Assembly: GCF_013369485.1 (NCBI RefSeq)
Contig: NZ_JABWEB010000008.1
Span: forward strand, 124,001-188,000
Length of the DNA stretch: 64,000 nucleotides
Direction of reading: 5' to 3'
Origin: Massilia sp. BJB1822
GTDB lineage: Bacteria > Pseudomonadota > Gammaproteobacteria > Burkholderiales > Burkholderiaceae_D
The notes under the pieces were generated by a model, which ran no database searches, was not told the origin of the DNA, and saw only the letters and a list, made by a program, of their open reading frames with translations. The translations under genes and the position numbers were made by a program. This document shows positions 52,837-62,793 of the stretch, piece after piece; positions within the stretch are counted from its first letter, which is position 1; each line of letters begins with the position of its first letter.

Positions 52837-55542
52837 TCAATTCTTGGCGCCGGGTGAAAAATACTCGATTTCAAAACCCATGGGCGGCTGCCCTGTGCAC
52901 CAGCGTTGCCACATGGCGCGCAAGACGCCCTCCAGTCCCAGCGCCAGCACCTCATACTGGCCAATGGGCGAAAGCTCAAGCTGGTGGCGCAGATTGGCGC
53001 GCAGGTCGGCCAGGGCCGGCAGGTGCCGGGTGACGTCGAGTCCTTTGCGGGTGAACTCGTCAATATCGCTACAGATGAAGGCATCAAGCTGTAGCTGGCT
53101 GAGAATCGCCGCGCTGCCGCGTCCCGCGACTGTGGCACCGGCCAAGGTCAGCACCGGCACCCCCATCCACAGGGCGTGCATGGTCGTGGTGCCGCCGGCG
53201 TAAGGGATGGTATCGAGGCAGATATCGACCTGCTGATGCAAAGCCAGGTAAGCGGCAGTGTTGGTGCGTGGATGGAAGTCCAGGCGTTCGCTGCCAATGC
53301 CCTCTTCCGCAAACCAGGCGCTCAGTTTGGCCCGGGTATCGTTGGCCGTCAGGCCACCGATCAGCAGGCGGGCATTCGGTAGCTGGCGCAGCAAGGGGGA
53401 CCACAAGGCGATTACCTCCCGGCTCAGTTTGGCAGGCCGGTTAAAGCTGCCGAAAGTGATATAACCGTTGGACAGTGCCGGCAGCGCGTTGACCGGCGGC
53501 GCCTCCTCGGCCGGCAGGAAGGGGAGGGCGGCCGGCATATACGCCAGCGCTTCAGTGAACTGGTTGGCCATCTCCGGCGGCGTGAAATGGTGGTCGGTGA
53601 TGTAGTAGTCCATCGCGCGCAGACCGGTGGTGCCGGGATAGCCGATCCAGCTGGCCTGCACAGGCGCCGGCTTGCGGGCGAAAGTCAGCAGGCGATTTTT
53701 GTCGGTATGGCCGGACAGGTCGATTAGGATGTCAATGCCATCTGTGCGGATAAGTTGTGCCAGCGCATCGTGCGACAGTGCGCTGACGGGACGCCAGTTG
53801 TTCAGGCAGGCTTGCAGGCGTTGGGTATAGCCGTCTTCAATGGTGTTGTTGTAATAACCGTAGAGCTGCACCCGCGGCGAACGGCGTAAATGCTCTAGCA
53901 GGGGCAGAACAAAGTTGGTGACGGCGTGATTGTAGAAGTCGCCCGACACAAAGCCGACACGCAGCGGCCGCTCCGGATCGGGCGTGTTGGCATGGGGCAG
54001 CCAAGTGGCGCGCAGAGGTGCTTCGACCAGTTCCCCAAAGCGCTGGTGGTCGGCGCAGATCGAGGCGGCGCTGGCACTGCCATCATGTAGCAGGGCGTAC
54101 AGCATATTGTTGTGCAATGCCTCCGTGGTGGGATGGCGCTGCAGGGCTGCGCGGCAAACCTGTACCGCTTCGCTGTTGCGACTTTGACGGATGAGCGCTG
54201 ACGACAGGTTGATGTGTGCTTCGACAAAACCGGGATCAGCCTGGACCGCGCGCTGGAAATGGGCAATGGCCTGCTCGGAATTTCCGAGGCTGCGTTGACA
54301 TACGCCCATATTCATGTGGGCGGCCGCAAAGCCGGGCTGTAGTCGCAACGCTTCTTTATAGGCGGCAGTGGCTTCCTCAAACTGGTTCAGCGACTGGAGC
54401 GTGACCCCCTTGTTCAAATGCAGCTCGGGTCGGCCAGGAGCCTGGAGCAGGCCTTGCTCCAGGACTTGTAGCGCCGCTTGGTATTGCCCTTGGGCCTGCA
54501 AAACCAGGCCCAGCCTGTTCAGCAAGCCATCGTTGTGTGGTTGGCGTTCCAGGGCGCGACGATAGCCGACCTCCGCCTCCTGGTATCGGCACAGGGTCTG
54601 CAGCGTTTCGGCGTGTTTGATGCCGATCTCCAGATCGTCAGCCCGTAATTCCAAGGCCTGTTCATAATTGGCCAGGGCTGCCTCCATCTGTCCTGCAGCC
54701 GCGAGCACATTGCCCAGGTTGAGATACACGGCGAGGCCGGTTGGATCGATGGCAAGAGCCCGTCGATAGCTTGCTTCGGCTTCCCCGTATCGCCTAGCCG
54801 CATACAGCGCTGCGCCCAGATTGCTATGCGCGGTGCCCAGCGCGGGCTGGAGTTGCAGGGCGCGCTGGTAGCTGGCAATTGCCGCATCCAGCTGCCCCGC
54901 CATTTGCAGGGCATTGCCCAGATTGTTATGGGCCTCGGCATCTTCGGGGGCCAGTGAGGCGGTTGTCCGTAGGACAGTCAGGTTATCTTTGCCTTGCAAA
55001 TGCAGGGCGGAGCCCAGCACGCTCCAGACGATGGCCGATTTCGGATAGATTTCAAGCAGGCTGCGCGCTTCCTGTTCCAGTGCGGCGTAACGGCCTTCCT
55101 GATAGAGTTGTCCCAATACCTGTAAGGCGGAAGCCGGGGCATTCGGCGTGTCATAAGGTCTGCTGAGCGCCGCTTGCGCGCGCTGCAGCAAGCCACGTGC
55201 GTTCTCGTTGTCGAGTCCGCGCTGCATGGCCGTCTGAATGAACTCCAGGGCTTGCTCCGCTTGATTTGCTTGCAGCAGTGCTTCGACAAGAGTGAGCCAG
55301 AATTGGCCTTCGTCGGGATTGATTTCCAGTGCCCTTTGTAAATAGGGGAGGGCGCCGGCGACATCGCCTTGCTGCATTAGGAGCAGGCCAAGATTATGGT
55401 TGGCCAAGGGATGGAAGGGGCGTTCGTGCAGGATGCGTTGGTATTGCTGCTCCGCATCGGCAAAACGTCTTTCCCGGTGAGCATCAATTGCAAGCAAGAG
55501 CTCCGGTTCAAAGGCGGACTCGGGATTTTCAGAAGTGCTCAT
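52837..55542 (-). CDS. TPR plus GT41 (OGT-like) glycosyltransferase
   Basis: 901 residues. Residues about 15-530 are about a dozen TPR units. The C-terminal GT41 domain (about 540-890) has SGHTDKNRLL, SWIGYPGTTGLRAMDYYITD, FGSFNRPAKLS and DTIPYAGGTTTMHALWMGVPVLTLAG. Eukaryotic and bacterial GT41 enzymes transfer GlcNAc to Ser/Thr of proteins. Here the likely acceptor is the flagellin encoded 2 kb away. A paralogue lies upstream. Confidence 0.86.
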   Translation of the reverse strand: MSTSENPESAFEPELLLAIDAHRERRFADAEQQYQRILHERPFHPLANHNLGLLLMQQGDVAGALPYLQRALEINPDEGQFWLTLVEALLQANQAEQALEFIQTAMQRGLDNENARGLLQRAQAALSRPYDTPNAPASALQVLGQLYQEGRYAALEQEARSLLEIYPKSAIVWSVLGSALHLQGKDNLTVLRTTASLAPEDAEAHNNLGNALQMAGQLDAAIASYQRALQLQPALGTAHSNLGAALYAARRYGEAEASYRRALAIDPTGLAVYLNLGNVLAAAGQMEAALANYEQALELRADDLEIGIKHAETLQTLCRYQEAEVGYRRALERQPHNDGLLNRLGLVLQAQGQYQAALQVLEQGLLQAPGRPELHLNKGVTLQSLNQFEEATAAYKEALRLQPGFAAAHMNMGVCQRSLGNSEQAIAHFQRAVQADPGFVEAHINLSSALIRQSRNSEAVQVCRAALQRHPTTEALHNNMLYALLHDGSASAASICADHQRFGELVEAPLRATWLPHANTPDPERPLRVGFVSGDFYNHAVTNFVLPLLEHLRRSPRVQLYGYYNNTIEDGYTQRLQACLNNWRPVSALSHDALAQLIRTDGIDILIDLSGHTDKNRLLTFARKPAPVQASWIGYPGTTGLRAMDYYITDHHFTPPEMANQFTEALAYMPAALPFLPAEEAPPVNALPALSNGYITFGSFNRPAKLSREVIALWSPLLRQLPNARLLIGGLTANDTRAKLSAWFAEEGIGSERLDFHPRTNTAAYLALHQQVDICLDTIPYAGGTTTMHALWMGVPVLTLAGATVAGRGSAAILSQLQLDAFICSDIDEFTRKGLDVTRHLPALADLRANLRHQLELSPIGQYEVLALGLEGVLRAMWQRWCTGQPPMGFEIEYFSPGAKN

Positions 55543-55602
55543 GGGCAGCAAAAAAGAAGTGTTGAAATGGATGCGGCCTGATGTGGGCTGCGAAAAATGG
55601 CA

Positions 55603-56988
55603 CTAGCAATACTCGATCTCAAAGGCGGCTGCTGGAAGGCCCGTGCACCAGCGTTGCCACATGGTACGCAGCGCACCTTCCAGCCCGGCGGCGAGCAGTG
55701 GATATTGGTTGAGTGGCGATTGCTTCATCAATTCGCGCATGCTGCCGCGCAAGGCAGCCAGGAACTGGAGATTGTTGGCGATATACACGCCTTTCTGAAT
55801 AAACTCGTCGGCATCGCTGGCCACAAAGGCGTCGAGTTTCATCTGGTGCAAGAAAGCTGCGCTGCCTCGTCCCGCGACGGTTTGTCCCGCCAGGGTCAGT
55901 TGCGGCACGCCCATCCATAGCGCATGCAAGGTGGTGGTGCCACCGGCGTAGGGGAAGGTGTCGAGACACATATCGACTTTGCCGTGCAAGGCGAGGTACT
56001 GCACGACATCCAGATGGCCCTGGAACAGCAGCCGTTCTGGGGTGATGCCCGCCGCCACAAACCAGTCCCGCAGGCGTTGCAGGCTGGCCTCCGATTGAAT
56101 GCCGGCCAGCAGAATCCGGCTGCCGGGGACTGCCAGCATCAGCCGAGACCACAAGGCGACAACCTGCTGATTGATCTTGCCCGTTCGGTTGAAACTGCCA
56201 AAAGTGAAATAACCGTTCTCCAGCGCAGGCAAAGGATTCACCTGGGGAGCATCGGAGGCTGGCAGGAAGGGCAGGGCGGCAGGTACGCGGGCCAAGGCTT
56301 CCGTGAATTGACTATCCATTGCCGGGGGCGTGAAATGGGCGTCGGTAATGTAGTAATCGACGGCGCGCAGGCCGGTCGTGCCGGGATAGCCTATCCAGCT
56401 CGCCTGGATAGGCGCCGGTTTGCGTGCGAGGGCGAGCAGCCGGTTTCCCGCCGTATGGCCCGATAAATCGATCAGGATATCGATGCCATCGTCCTGGATT
56501 TTTTGCGCTAATGCCTCATCGGAAAGGGTTTCTACCTGATTCCAGTGGGGCAGACAGTCTTTCAGATACGCTGTACCGTGGTCTTGAAGTGAATTGTTGT
56601 AGTAGGCGTATAAAGACAGGCGTGGGGATTTTTTTAGATTGAACAGCAGTGGCAAAATAAAGCTGGTCACTGCATGGGCATTAAAATCCGCCGACAGGAA
56701 GCCCACGCGCAGAACCCGCTCCGGATCGCGCCCGTTGCTGTGCGCAGGCCACTGTGGGCGCAGCGTCGATTCAAAGACCTCGCCGAAATGGCGATGCGCG
56801 GCAAACAATTCCTCGGGACTCACCTGTGGGGAATGTGCCATGGCAAAGAGCAGATTATTATGCAGGGCGCAGGACAGGGGATCATCCTTCAATGCGGTCT
56901 GACAAGTGGCAATGGTTTCGGTAACCAGGCCTTGCTGAAACAATCTTGCACTCTGCGAGATGGCTTGACTGGCTGCCGAAATGCTCAT
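55603..56988 (-). CDS. GT41 (OGT-like) glycosyltransferase with few TPRs
   Basis: 461 residues. The catalytic part is very similar to the gene downstream (SGHTAGNRLL, SWIGYPGTTGLRAVDYYITDAHF, FGSFNRTGKIN, DTFPYAGGTTTLHALWMGVPQLTLAG), but the N-terminus has only one or two TPR-like units (about 5-50). It starts the GT41-GT41-DegT operon, 60 bases before the next gene. It is probably a duplicate with a different acceptor or added to the same protein. AAAGAGACACCC precedes the ATG. Confidence 0.84.
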   Translation of the reverse strand: MSISAASQAISQSARLFQQGLVTETIATCQTALKDDPLSCALHNNLLFAMAHSPQVSPEELFAAHRHFGEVFESTLRPQWPAHSNGRDPERVLRVGFLSADFNAHAVTSFILPLLFNLKKSPRLSLYAYYNNSLQDHGTAYLKDCLPHWNQVETLSDEALAQKIQDDGIDILIDLSGHTAGNRLLALARKPAPIQASWIGYPGTTGLRAVDYYITDAHFTPPAMDSQFTEALARVPAALPFLPASDAPQVNPLPALENGYFTFGSFNRTGKINQQVVALWSRLMLAVPGSRILLAGIQSEASLQRLRDWFVAAGITPERLLFQGHLDVVQYLALHGKVDMCLDTFPYAGGTTTLHALWMGVPQLTLAGQTVAGRGSAAFLHQMKLDAFVASDADEFIQKGVYIANNLQFLAALRGSMRELMKQSPLNQYPLLAAGLEGALRTMWQRWCTGLPAAAFEIEYC

Positions 56989-57197
56989 GGGTGTCTCTTT
57001 GTGGAATTGTGCAGAGGAAATATTTTACCCGCTATCCTTCTCCTGGGGCAGTTTTTTCCGAAAGACCGCTTTGCATTGTAGCGCCGCTATCCGGATAAAG
57101 GGGACGCCTCGATGCCACAAGTTTTGCGGCGGGAGAGTTCCTCGCATTGATTCGTCGGCTCCGGCCTGCTTCAGTGTTCGAGAAATGCCATAAAGAA

Positions 57198-57221
57198 GAA
57201 AGGCCGCCGCGGCGACCTTTC
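57198..57221 (-). terminator. Intrinsic terminator after the PEP-CTERM gene
   Basis: GAAAGGTCGCC and GGCGGCCTTTC stem on the minus strand with a T-rich tail, 20 bases past the stop. The spacer from 56989 to 57197 holds no gene. Confidence 0.65.
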
Positions 57222-57240
57222 CTTTCATCTATTATCTAAT

Positions 57241-57816
57241 TTACTGCGTTTTGCTGCGGCGGCGAACAGTGCCGCCAATTAAAGCCAAGCCAGCCAACAG
57301 CATGCCATAGGTTTCAGGCTCCGGGACGGCGGGCAGGGCGACGTCGCTCACCGAAAGATTGCGGAACTGGCCAGCACCGGCAACGTTGGTGGCAAACTGC
57401 TCCAGCATGATGTGGCCCGTGCCGGTAAAGGCTATGCTGTAGTGGTTCCACTTGCCGTCATTGATCAGCGTAACGGGCGTGCCGTAGCCGCCTGCACCGG
57501 CCAGCCAGCCATGCGAACCTGGGAAGCCTTCGCTGAGGCCGACAAAACCACCGCCGACGGTGTTTGCCGTACCGCGGTAATCAAAGTTGATGACTGCATT
57601 CGTGAACGATGCGGTCGTAAAGATATCGCCCCCCGAATTGCCCGAACTAAAGGACAAAATCCCATCACTCACAGTTGCAAACGAGTAGCCGCTTCGGGTC
57701 CAGGCATTCAGGTTGCTGAAATTTTCACTGAAATAGGTCGTTGCCGCCGCTGCCTGGCCCGTGATGCCCGCGAAAAGCAGGGTGGAGATTGCGGCTGAAA
57801 GAGCGAGTTTGCGCAT
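57241..57816 (-). CDS. PEP-CTERM sorting-domain protein
   Basis: 191 residues. A signal peptide (AISTLLFAGITGQAAA) is followed by a beta-rich part. At the C-terminus is VPEPETYGMLLAGLALIGGTVRRRSK, which is the PEP-CTERM tag: motif, membrane segment, basic cluster. Such proteins are cut and anchored by exosortase and linked to exopolysaccharide. The central part (WTRSGYSFATVSDGILSF... HWNHYSIAFTGTG) suggests a concanavalin-like fold but is not assigned. It is a single gene. Confidence 0.87.
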   Translation of the reverse strand: MRKLALSAAISTLLFAGITGQAAAATTYFSENFSNLNAWTRSGYSFATVSDGILSFSSGNSGGDIFTTASFTNAVINFDYRGTANTVGGGFVGLSEGFPGSHGWLAGAGGYGTPVTLINDGKWNHYSIAFTGTGHIMLEQFATNVAGAGQFRNLSVSDVALPAVPEPETYGMLLAGLALIGGTVRRRSKTQ

Positions 57817-57941
57817 AATGGCTTTCTTGAAATTGTTTGGAAATGCAATTGAGCCGAAGTGGCTTTAGTTGTTTTCCATGAAATTTTCGCCTTTTTGTAA
57901 AAATTAGTCAATCGACATTATTTTTTGTGAGTATATAAAGA

Positions 57942-57976
57942 AAAACAGCGCGCACCTTGCAGTGTCGCGCTGTTTT
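57942..57976 (-). terminator. Terminator after ETF-QO
   Basis: AACAGCGCG and CGCGCTGTT arms with a CAC/GTG inner pair and A/T tracts on both sides. It lies before the ETF-QO stop codon on the minus strand. Likely bidirectional. Confidence 0.7.
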
Positions 57977-57994
57977 GCCGTGCTTCAGCCGGGC

Positions 57995-59662
57995 TTACAT
58001 ATTCGGATAATTCGGCCCGCCGCCGCCTTCCGGCGTGATCCAGACGATGTTCTGGGTCGGATCCTTGATATCGCAAGTCTTGCAGTGCACGCAGTTCTGC
58101 GCATTGATCTGCAGGCGGTCCTGGCCATCGTCCGTTTTCATGAACTCATACACGCCGGCCGGGCAGTAGCGCTGTTCGGGACCGGCATACTTGGCCAGGT
58201 TGACGTCGACCGGCACGCTGGCGTTCTTCAGCGTCAGGTGGATGGGCTGGTCTTCCGCATGGTTGGTGTTGGAGATGAACACCGAGGACAGGCGGTCGAA
58301 GGTCAGCTTGCCGTCCGGTTTCGGATAGACGATGGGCTGGTAATTGGCCGCCGGCTTCAGGCATTCATGGTCAGCGTGCGAATGGTGCAGGGTCCACGGC
58401 GCCTTGCCGCGGAAGATCAGCTGGTCGACGGCGGTCATGATGGAGCCGAGATACAGACCCTTGTTCAGGTACTGCTTGACGTTGCGCGCCACGTGCAGCT
58501 CTTCGTGCAGCCAGGATTTTTCGAACGCTTCCGGATACGCGGCCAGCTCGTCGTGCTGGCGGCTTTCGCCCAGCGCGGCGGCCACGGCTTCGGCGGCCAG
58601 CATGCCGGATTTGATCGCGGCGTGGCTGCCCTTGATGCGGCTCATGTTCAGGAAGCCGGCGTCGCAGCCAAGCAGGGCGCCGCCCGGGAAGACCAGCTTC
58701 GGCAGCGATTGCAGGCCGCCGGCCGTGATGGCGCGCGCGCCGTAGGAAATGCGCTTGCCGCCCTCGAAGAAGCCGCGGATGGCCGGGTGCGTCTTATAGC
58801 GCTGGAATTCTTCGTAAGGCGAGAGGTAGGGATTCTCGTAATTCAGGCCGACCACATAGCCCACCATCACCTGGTTGTTTTCCAGATGGTAGAGGAAGGA
58901 GCCGCCATAGGTCTTGGTGTCGAGCGGCCAGCCGGTGGTGTGGATCACCAGGCCAGGCTGGTGCTTGGCCGGATCGATTTCCCACAATTCCTTGATGCCG
59001 ATGCCGTAAGCTTGCGGGTCTTTGCCCTTGTTCAGCTCGTACTTGGCCATCAGCTGCTTGCCCAGATGGCCGCGCGCGCCTTCGGCGAACAGGGTGTACT
59101 TGCCGTGCAGTTCCATGCCCAGCTGGAATTCGGGGCCGGCTTCGCCGTCGCGCTTGACGCCCATATTGCCGGTGGCGATGCCCTTGACCGAGCCGTCCTC
59201 GTTGTACAGCACTTCGGCCGCGGCGAAGCCAGGGAAGATTTCCACGCCCAGCGCTTCGGCCTGCTGGCCCAGCCAGCGCACCACATTGCCCAGCGAAATC
59301 ACATAATTGCCATGGTTCTCGAAGCAGGCCGGCAGCAGGAAATTGGGCGTCTTGAACGCCTTGTTTTCGGTCAGGAAGAGCACGCGGTCTTCCGTCACTT
59401 CCGTGTTCAGCGGGGCGCCCAGCTCTTTCCAGTTGGGAATGAGCTCGGTCAGCGCTTTCGGGTCCATCACCGCGCCGGACAGGATGTGAGCGCCGAGCTC
59501 GCCGCCTTTTTCCAGCACCACGACCGAGATCTCCTGACCCTTCTCCTGTGCCAGTTGCTTGATGCGGATGGCTGCCGACAGGCCAGCAGGGCCGCCACCA
59601 ACGATAACGACGTCATACTCCATCGCATCGCGCGGGCCATACTGTTCAACGAGGTTTGTCAT
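57995..59662 (-). CDS. etfD: Electron-transfer flavoprotein-ubiquinone oxidoreductase
   Basis: 555 residues from the ATG at 59662; the longer frame lacks a better start. FAD-binding N-terminus VVIVGGGPAGLSAAIRIKQLAQ, a ubiquinone-binding region, and a C-terminal 4Fe-4S cluster: CPAGVYEF, then CVHCKTCDIKDPTQNIVW. It passes electrons from ETF (fatty-acid and amino-acid breakdown) to the quinone pool at the membrane. Single gene, divergent from the SDR gene. Confidence 0.94.
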   Translation of the reverse strand: MTNLVEQYGPRDAMEYDVVIVGGGPAGLSAAIRIKQLAQEKGQEISVVVLEKGGELGAHILSGAVMDPKALTELIPNWKELGAPLNTEVTEDRVLFLTENKAFKTPNFLLPACFENHGNYVISLGNVVRWLGQQAEALGVEIFPGFAAAEVLYNEDGSVKGIATGNMGVKRDGEAGPEFQLGMELHGKYTLFAEGARGHLGKQLMAKYELNKGKDPQAYGIGIKELWEIDPAKHQPGLVIHTTGWPLDTKTYGGSFLYHLENNQVMVGYVVGLNYENPYLSPYEEFQRYKTHPAIRGFFEGGKRISYGARAITAGGLQSLPKLVFPGGALLGCDAGFLNMSRIKGSHAAIKSGMLAAEAVAAALGESRQHDELAAYPEAFEKSWLHEELHVARNVKQYLNKGLYLGSIMTAVDQLIFRGKAPWTLHHSHADHECLKPAANYQPIVYPKPDGKLTFDRLSSVFISNTNHAEDQPIHLTLKNASVPVDVNLAKYAGPEQRYCPAGVYEFMKTDDGQDRLQINAQNCVHCKTCDIKDPTQNIVWITPEGGGGPNYPNM

Positions 59663-59853
59663 GATAATTTTTATAAGAAACTGAATGTTGAAGGAAATTA
59701 GCACGAGTGTGCTTCTTTTTCCCCCGGATTGCAAGGTGGCGCCATTGTGAGGGACATTATTAGATGTCGCAATCTAATACTGGCGTTTTGTGTAATCATT
59801 ACGTTCAGACAGCAAGAACGCTGTCGGAATTTGAACACTGACAGGAGCGGCAC

Positions 59854-60630
59854 GTGGGTATAGAAGTCAATTTTGAGGGCAAGATCGCCTTGATCACCGG
59901 CGCATCGAGCGGGCTTGGCGCGCGTTTTGCCAAGGTGCTGGCGAGGGCGGGAGCCCAGGTGGTGCTGGCCTCGCGCCGCATCGAGCGGCTGAAAGAGCTG
60001 CGCGCCGAAATCGAGGCCGACGGCGGCGCCGCCCATGTGGTCACGCTCGACGTCACCGACTATGCGAGCATCAAATCGGCCATCGCCCATGCCGAAACGG
60101 AAGCCGGCCCGATCGATATCCTGGTGAATAACTCGGGCGTGTCGACCACGCAACGCCTGGTCGATGTGACGCCGGAAGACTACAACTTCGTGATGGACAC
60201 CAATCTGCGCGGCGCCTTCTTCGTGGCCCAGGAGTCGGCCAAGCGCATGATCGCGCGCGCCAAGGGCGATCCGAAGAAGCAGCACCGCATCATCAATATC
60301 GCCTCGGTGGCGGGCCTGCGCGTGCTGCCGCAAATCGGCGTCTACTGCATGAGCAAGGCTGGCGTGGTGCAGATGACCAAGGCCATGGCGGTGGAGTGGG
60401 GCAAGTACGGCATCAACACCAACGCCATCTGCCCCGGCTATATCTCGACCGAGATCAACGAAGATTATTTCGCCAGCGAGCAGGGCAAGAAGCTGATCGA
60501 ACTGCTGCCGCGCAAGCGCGCCGGCAAGCCGGAAGATCTGGATGGCTTGCTGCTCTTGCTGGCCGGCGAGGAAGCCCATTTCATCAACGGCGCCATCATC
60601 TCGGCCGACGATGGCATGACCGCGACCTGA
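59854..60630 (+). CDS. SDR-family oxidoreductase
   Basis: 258 residues from the GTG at 59854, with CAGGAG before it. Short-chain dehydrogenase motifs: TGASSGLGARFAK (cofactor loop), NNSGVS, and catalytic YCMSK with Ser in NIASVAG. Cofactor choice is likely NADP(H), given the ASRR after the loop. The substrate is unknown; a 3-oxoacyl or hydroxyacyl substrate is plausible beside ETF-QO and the CoA-transferase. Convergent with the PAS-LuxR gene. Confidence 0.88.
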   Translation: MGIEVNFEGKIALITGASSGLGARFAKVLARAGAQVVLASRRIERLKELRAEIEADGGAAHVVTLDVTDYASIKSAIAHAETEAGPIDILVNNSGVSTTQRLVDVTPEDYNFVMDTNLRGAFFVAQESAKRMIARAKGDPKKQHRIINIASVAGLRVLPQIGVYCMSKAGVVQMTKAMAVEWGKYGINTNAICPGYISTEINEDYFASEQGKKLIELLPRKRAGKPEDLDGLLLLLAGEEAHFINGAIISADDGMTAT

Positions 60631-60644
60631 GGGGCGGGACGGAG

Positions 60645-61196
60645 CTAGAGCTGCACCCCGACCAGCTTATGCACCAGTTCCGACGAGGTGGCCGCGTCGA
60701 ATTTGCGCATCAGCTTGGCGCGGTGCATTTCCACCGTGCGCGGACTGAGGTCGACCTGGCGGGCAATGACCTTGCTGGTCTTGCCTTCCACCAGCAAGGC
60801 CGCGATTTCGCGTTCGCGCGGGGTCAGCTCGGCTGTCACGGGCCGCTTTTCGCTCACATCCTCGAAGGTCCAGATGCCCGGTCCCAGCGGTTCGTTCGGC
60901 TTCAGCGCATGGCCCGTCACATGGCACCAGAACAGTTCCTGGCTGGCGCGGCGCATGATGCGCTCGTCCGAATAGCGGCCCTTGGCGTTCATGATGGGGA
61001 TGATGCGGTCGCCTGTGCGCAGGAATTCGTCGAGGGTAGGGTAGAGGATTTTGAAGGACGTGCCAGTCAATTCCGCGCGCGTATAGCCGAACATGCGCGC
61101 CAGCGCCTCGTTACAGGACTGAATCACGCGGTTCTCGGAAATGCACATGCCGACGGGTGCGTGCAAGAAGATATGTTCGTAGTCGATCGCGTTCAT
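60645..61196 (-). CDS. PAS-LuxR transcriptional regulator
   Basis: 183 residues from the ATG at 61196; the longer frame runs through the promoter region. PAS domain about 1-110 (YEHIFLHAPVGMCISENRVIQSCNEALARMFGYTRAELTG, with TFEDVSEK at the end), then a LuxR-type HTH about 115-180: LTPREREIAALLVEGKTSKVIARQVDLSPRTVEMHRAKLMRKFDA. Divergent from scoA with a 108-base gap, so it probably controls the CoA-transferase operon in response to a PAS ligand. Inferred, not shown. Confidence 0.83.
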   Translation of the reverse strand: MNAIDYEHIFLHAPVGMCISENRVIQSCNEALARMFGYTRAELTGTSFKILYPTLDEFLRTGDRIIPIMNAKGRYSDERIMRRASQELFWCHVTGHALKPNEPLGPGIWTFEDVSEKRPVTAELTPREREIAALLVEGKTSKVIARQVDLSPRTVEMHRAKLMRKFDAATSSELVHKLVGVQL

Positions 61197-61304
61197 CTGG
61201 ACGGGCACAGGTAGTTCTACGGTATTGTACTTTTGATTCGCGTATTCTATTCTGATACGCCATCTTGACCACACAGCAAGCTTATCAAAAATAGAGGGGA
61301 AGCT

Positions 61305-62003
61305 ATGAACAAAGTTTATCCCGATGCAGCGGCCGCCCTGGCCGGCATCGTAGAAGATGGACAAACCATCGCCGTCGGCGGCTTCGGCCTGTGCGGCATT
61401 CCGGAAGCGCTGATCGCCGCTTTGCGCGATACCGGCGCCAAACAATTGACCGCCATTTCCAACAACGCCGGCGTCGATGGCTTCGGCCTGGGCCAACTGC
61501 TGGAAACGCGCCAGATCAAAAAAATGATCTCATCCTATGTGGGCGAGAACAAGGAATTCGCGCGCCAGTACCTGGCCGGCGAACTGGAGCTGGAATTCAC
61601 GCCGCAGGGCACGCTGGCCGAGAAGCTGCGTGCTGGTGGCGCCGGCATTCCGGCCTTCTTCACCAAGACCGGCGTCGGCACCATCGTCGCCGACGGCAAG
61701 GAAGTGCGCGAATTCGACGGCGAACAATACGTGATGGAACGCGCCCTGGTGGCCGACGTGGCCCTGGTCAAGGCCTGGAAGGCCGATAAGGCCGGGAATC
61801 TGATCTACCGCAAAACCGCGCGCAACTTCAACCCGAATGTGGCCGCCGCCGGCAAGATCACTGTGGTGGAAGTGGAACAACTGGTCGAAATCGGCGAGAT
61901 CGATCCGGACGAAGTCCACACCCCCGGCATCTTCGTGCACCGCATCGTGCTGAACGCCACCCCGGAAAAACGCATCGAACAGCGCACCGTGCGTTCGAAC
62001 TGA
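61305..62003 (+). CDS. scoA: 3-oxoacid CoA-transferase subunit A
   Basis: 232 residues. CoA_trans family: [17 protein letters not shown], then [15 protein letters not shown] and [49 protein letters not shown]. It moves CoA from succinyl-CoA to acetoacetate (or a related acid) to start ketone-body use. Subunit B follows 10 bases later. The exact donor/acceptor cannot be told (SCOT, AtoDA or PcaIJ types). Confidence 0.92.
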   Translation: MNKVYPDAAAALAGIVEDGQTIAVGGFGLCGIPEALIAALRDTGAKQLTAISNNAGVDGFGLGQLLETRQIKKMISSYVGENKEFARQYLAGELELEFTPQGTLAEKLRAGGAGIPAFFTKTGVGTIVADGKEVREFDGEQYVMERALVADVALVKAWKADKAGNLIYRKTARNFNPNVAAAGKITVVEVEQLVEIGEIDPDEVHTPGIFVHRIVLNATPEKRIEQRTVRSN

Positions 62004-62013
62004 GGAGACAGAC

Positions 62014-62664
62014 ATGGCTTGGACTCGTGATGAAATGGCCGCGCGCGCGGCGAAAGAGCTGCAGGACGGCTTTTATGTGAACCTGGGCATCGGCCTGCCG
62101 ACCCTGGTGGCCAACTATGTGCCGTCGGATATCGAAGTGTTTCTGCAATCGGAAAACGGTCTGCTCGGCATCGGTCCCTTCCCGACCGATGCGGAAGTCG
62201 ATGCCGACCTGATCAACGCCGGCAAGCAGACCGTGACGGCCTTGCCCGGTGCGGCCTACTTCAGCTCGGCCGATTCCTTCGGCATGATCCGCGGCGGCAA
62301 GATCAACCTGGCCATCCTGGGCGCCATGCAGGTGTCGGAGCAGGGCGATCTGGCCAACTGGATGATCCCCGGCAAAATGGTCAAGGGTATGGGCGGCGCG
62401 ATGGACCTGGTGGCCGGCGTCAAGCGCGTGGTGGTGCTGATGGAGCACGTCGCCACCGCCAAAGACGGCTCGACCTCGCACAAGCTGCTGAAGAAATGCG
62501 ACCTGCCGCTGACCGGCGTCGGCGTGGTGGACCTGATCATCACCGACCTCGGCGTGATGGAAGTCACGGCAAACGGCCTGAAGGTAACGGAGCTGGCCCC
62601 CGGCGTCAGCAAGGACCAGATCGCCGCCGCCACCGGCGTGGAGCTGGATTTCTCGGCCCTGTAA
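62014..62664 (+). CDS. scoB: 3-oxoacid CoA-transferase subunit B
   Basis: 216 residues. The catalytic Glu lies in [12 protein letters not shown] (SENG motif). Other motifs: [17 protein letters not shown] and [28 protein letters not shown]. Forms the transferase with subunit A. An intrinsic terminator follows. Confidence 0.93.
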   Translation: MAWTRDEMAARAAKELQDGFYVNLGIGLPTLVANYVPSDIEVFLQSENGLLGIGPFPTDAEVDADLINAGKQTVTALPGAAYFSSADSFGMIRGGKINLAILGAMQVSEQGDLANWMIPGKMVKGMGGAMDLVAGVKRVVVLMEHVATAKDGSTSHKLLKKCDLPLTGVGVVDLIITDLGVMEVTANGLKVTELAPGVSKDQIAAATGVELDFSAL

Positions 62665-62683
62665 GCTTAAGCGCTCCCTTCCG

Positions 62684-62709
62684 AAAGGCATGCTGCGGCA
62701 TGCCTTTTT
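62684..62709 (+). terminator. Intrinsic terminator after scoB
   Basis: AAAGGCATGC-TGC-GGCATGCCTTTTT: 10-base-pair stem and a T-tract. Twenty bases after the scoB stop. Confidence 0.88.
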
Positions 62710-62793
62710 GTTACAAAGTGTGCATATTTAATAACTTCTTATCTGTATAGTAAGTGGTGGTACTACCCCATAACAATACTCAAGGAGGTTTGC

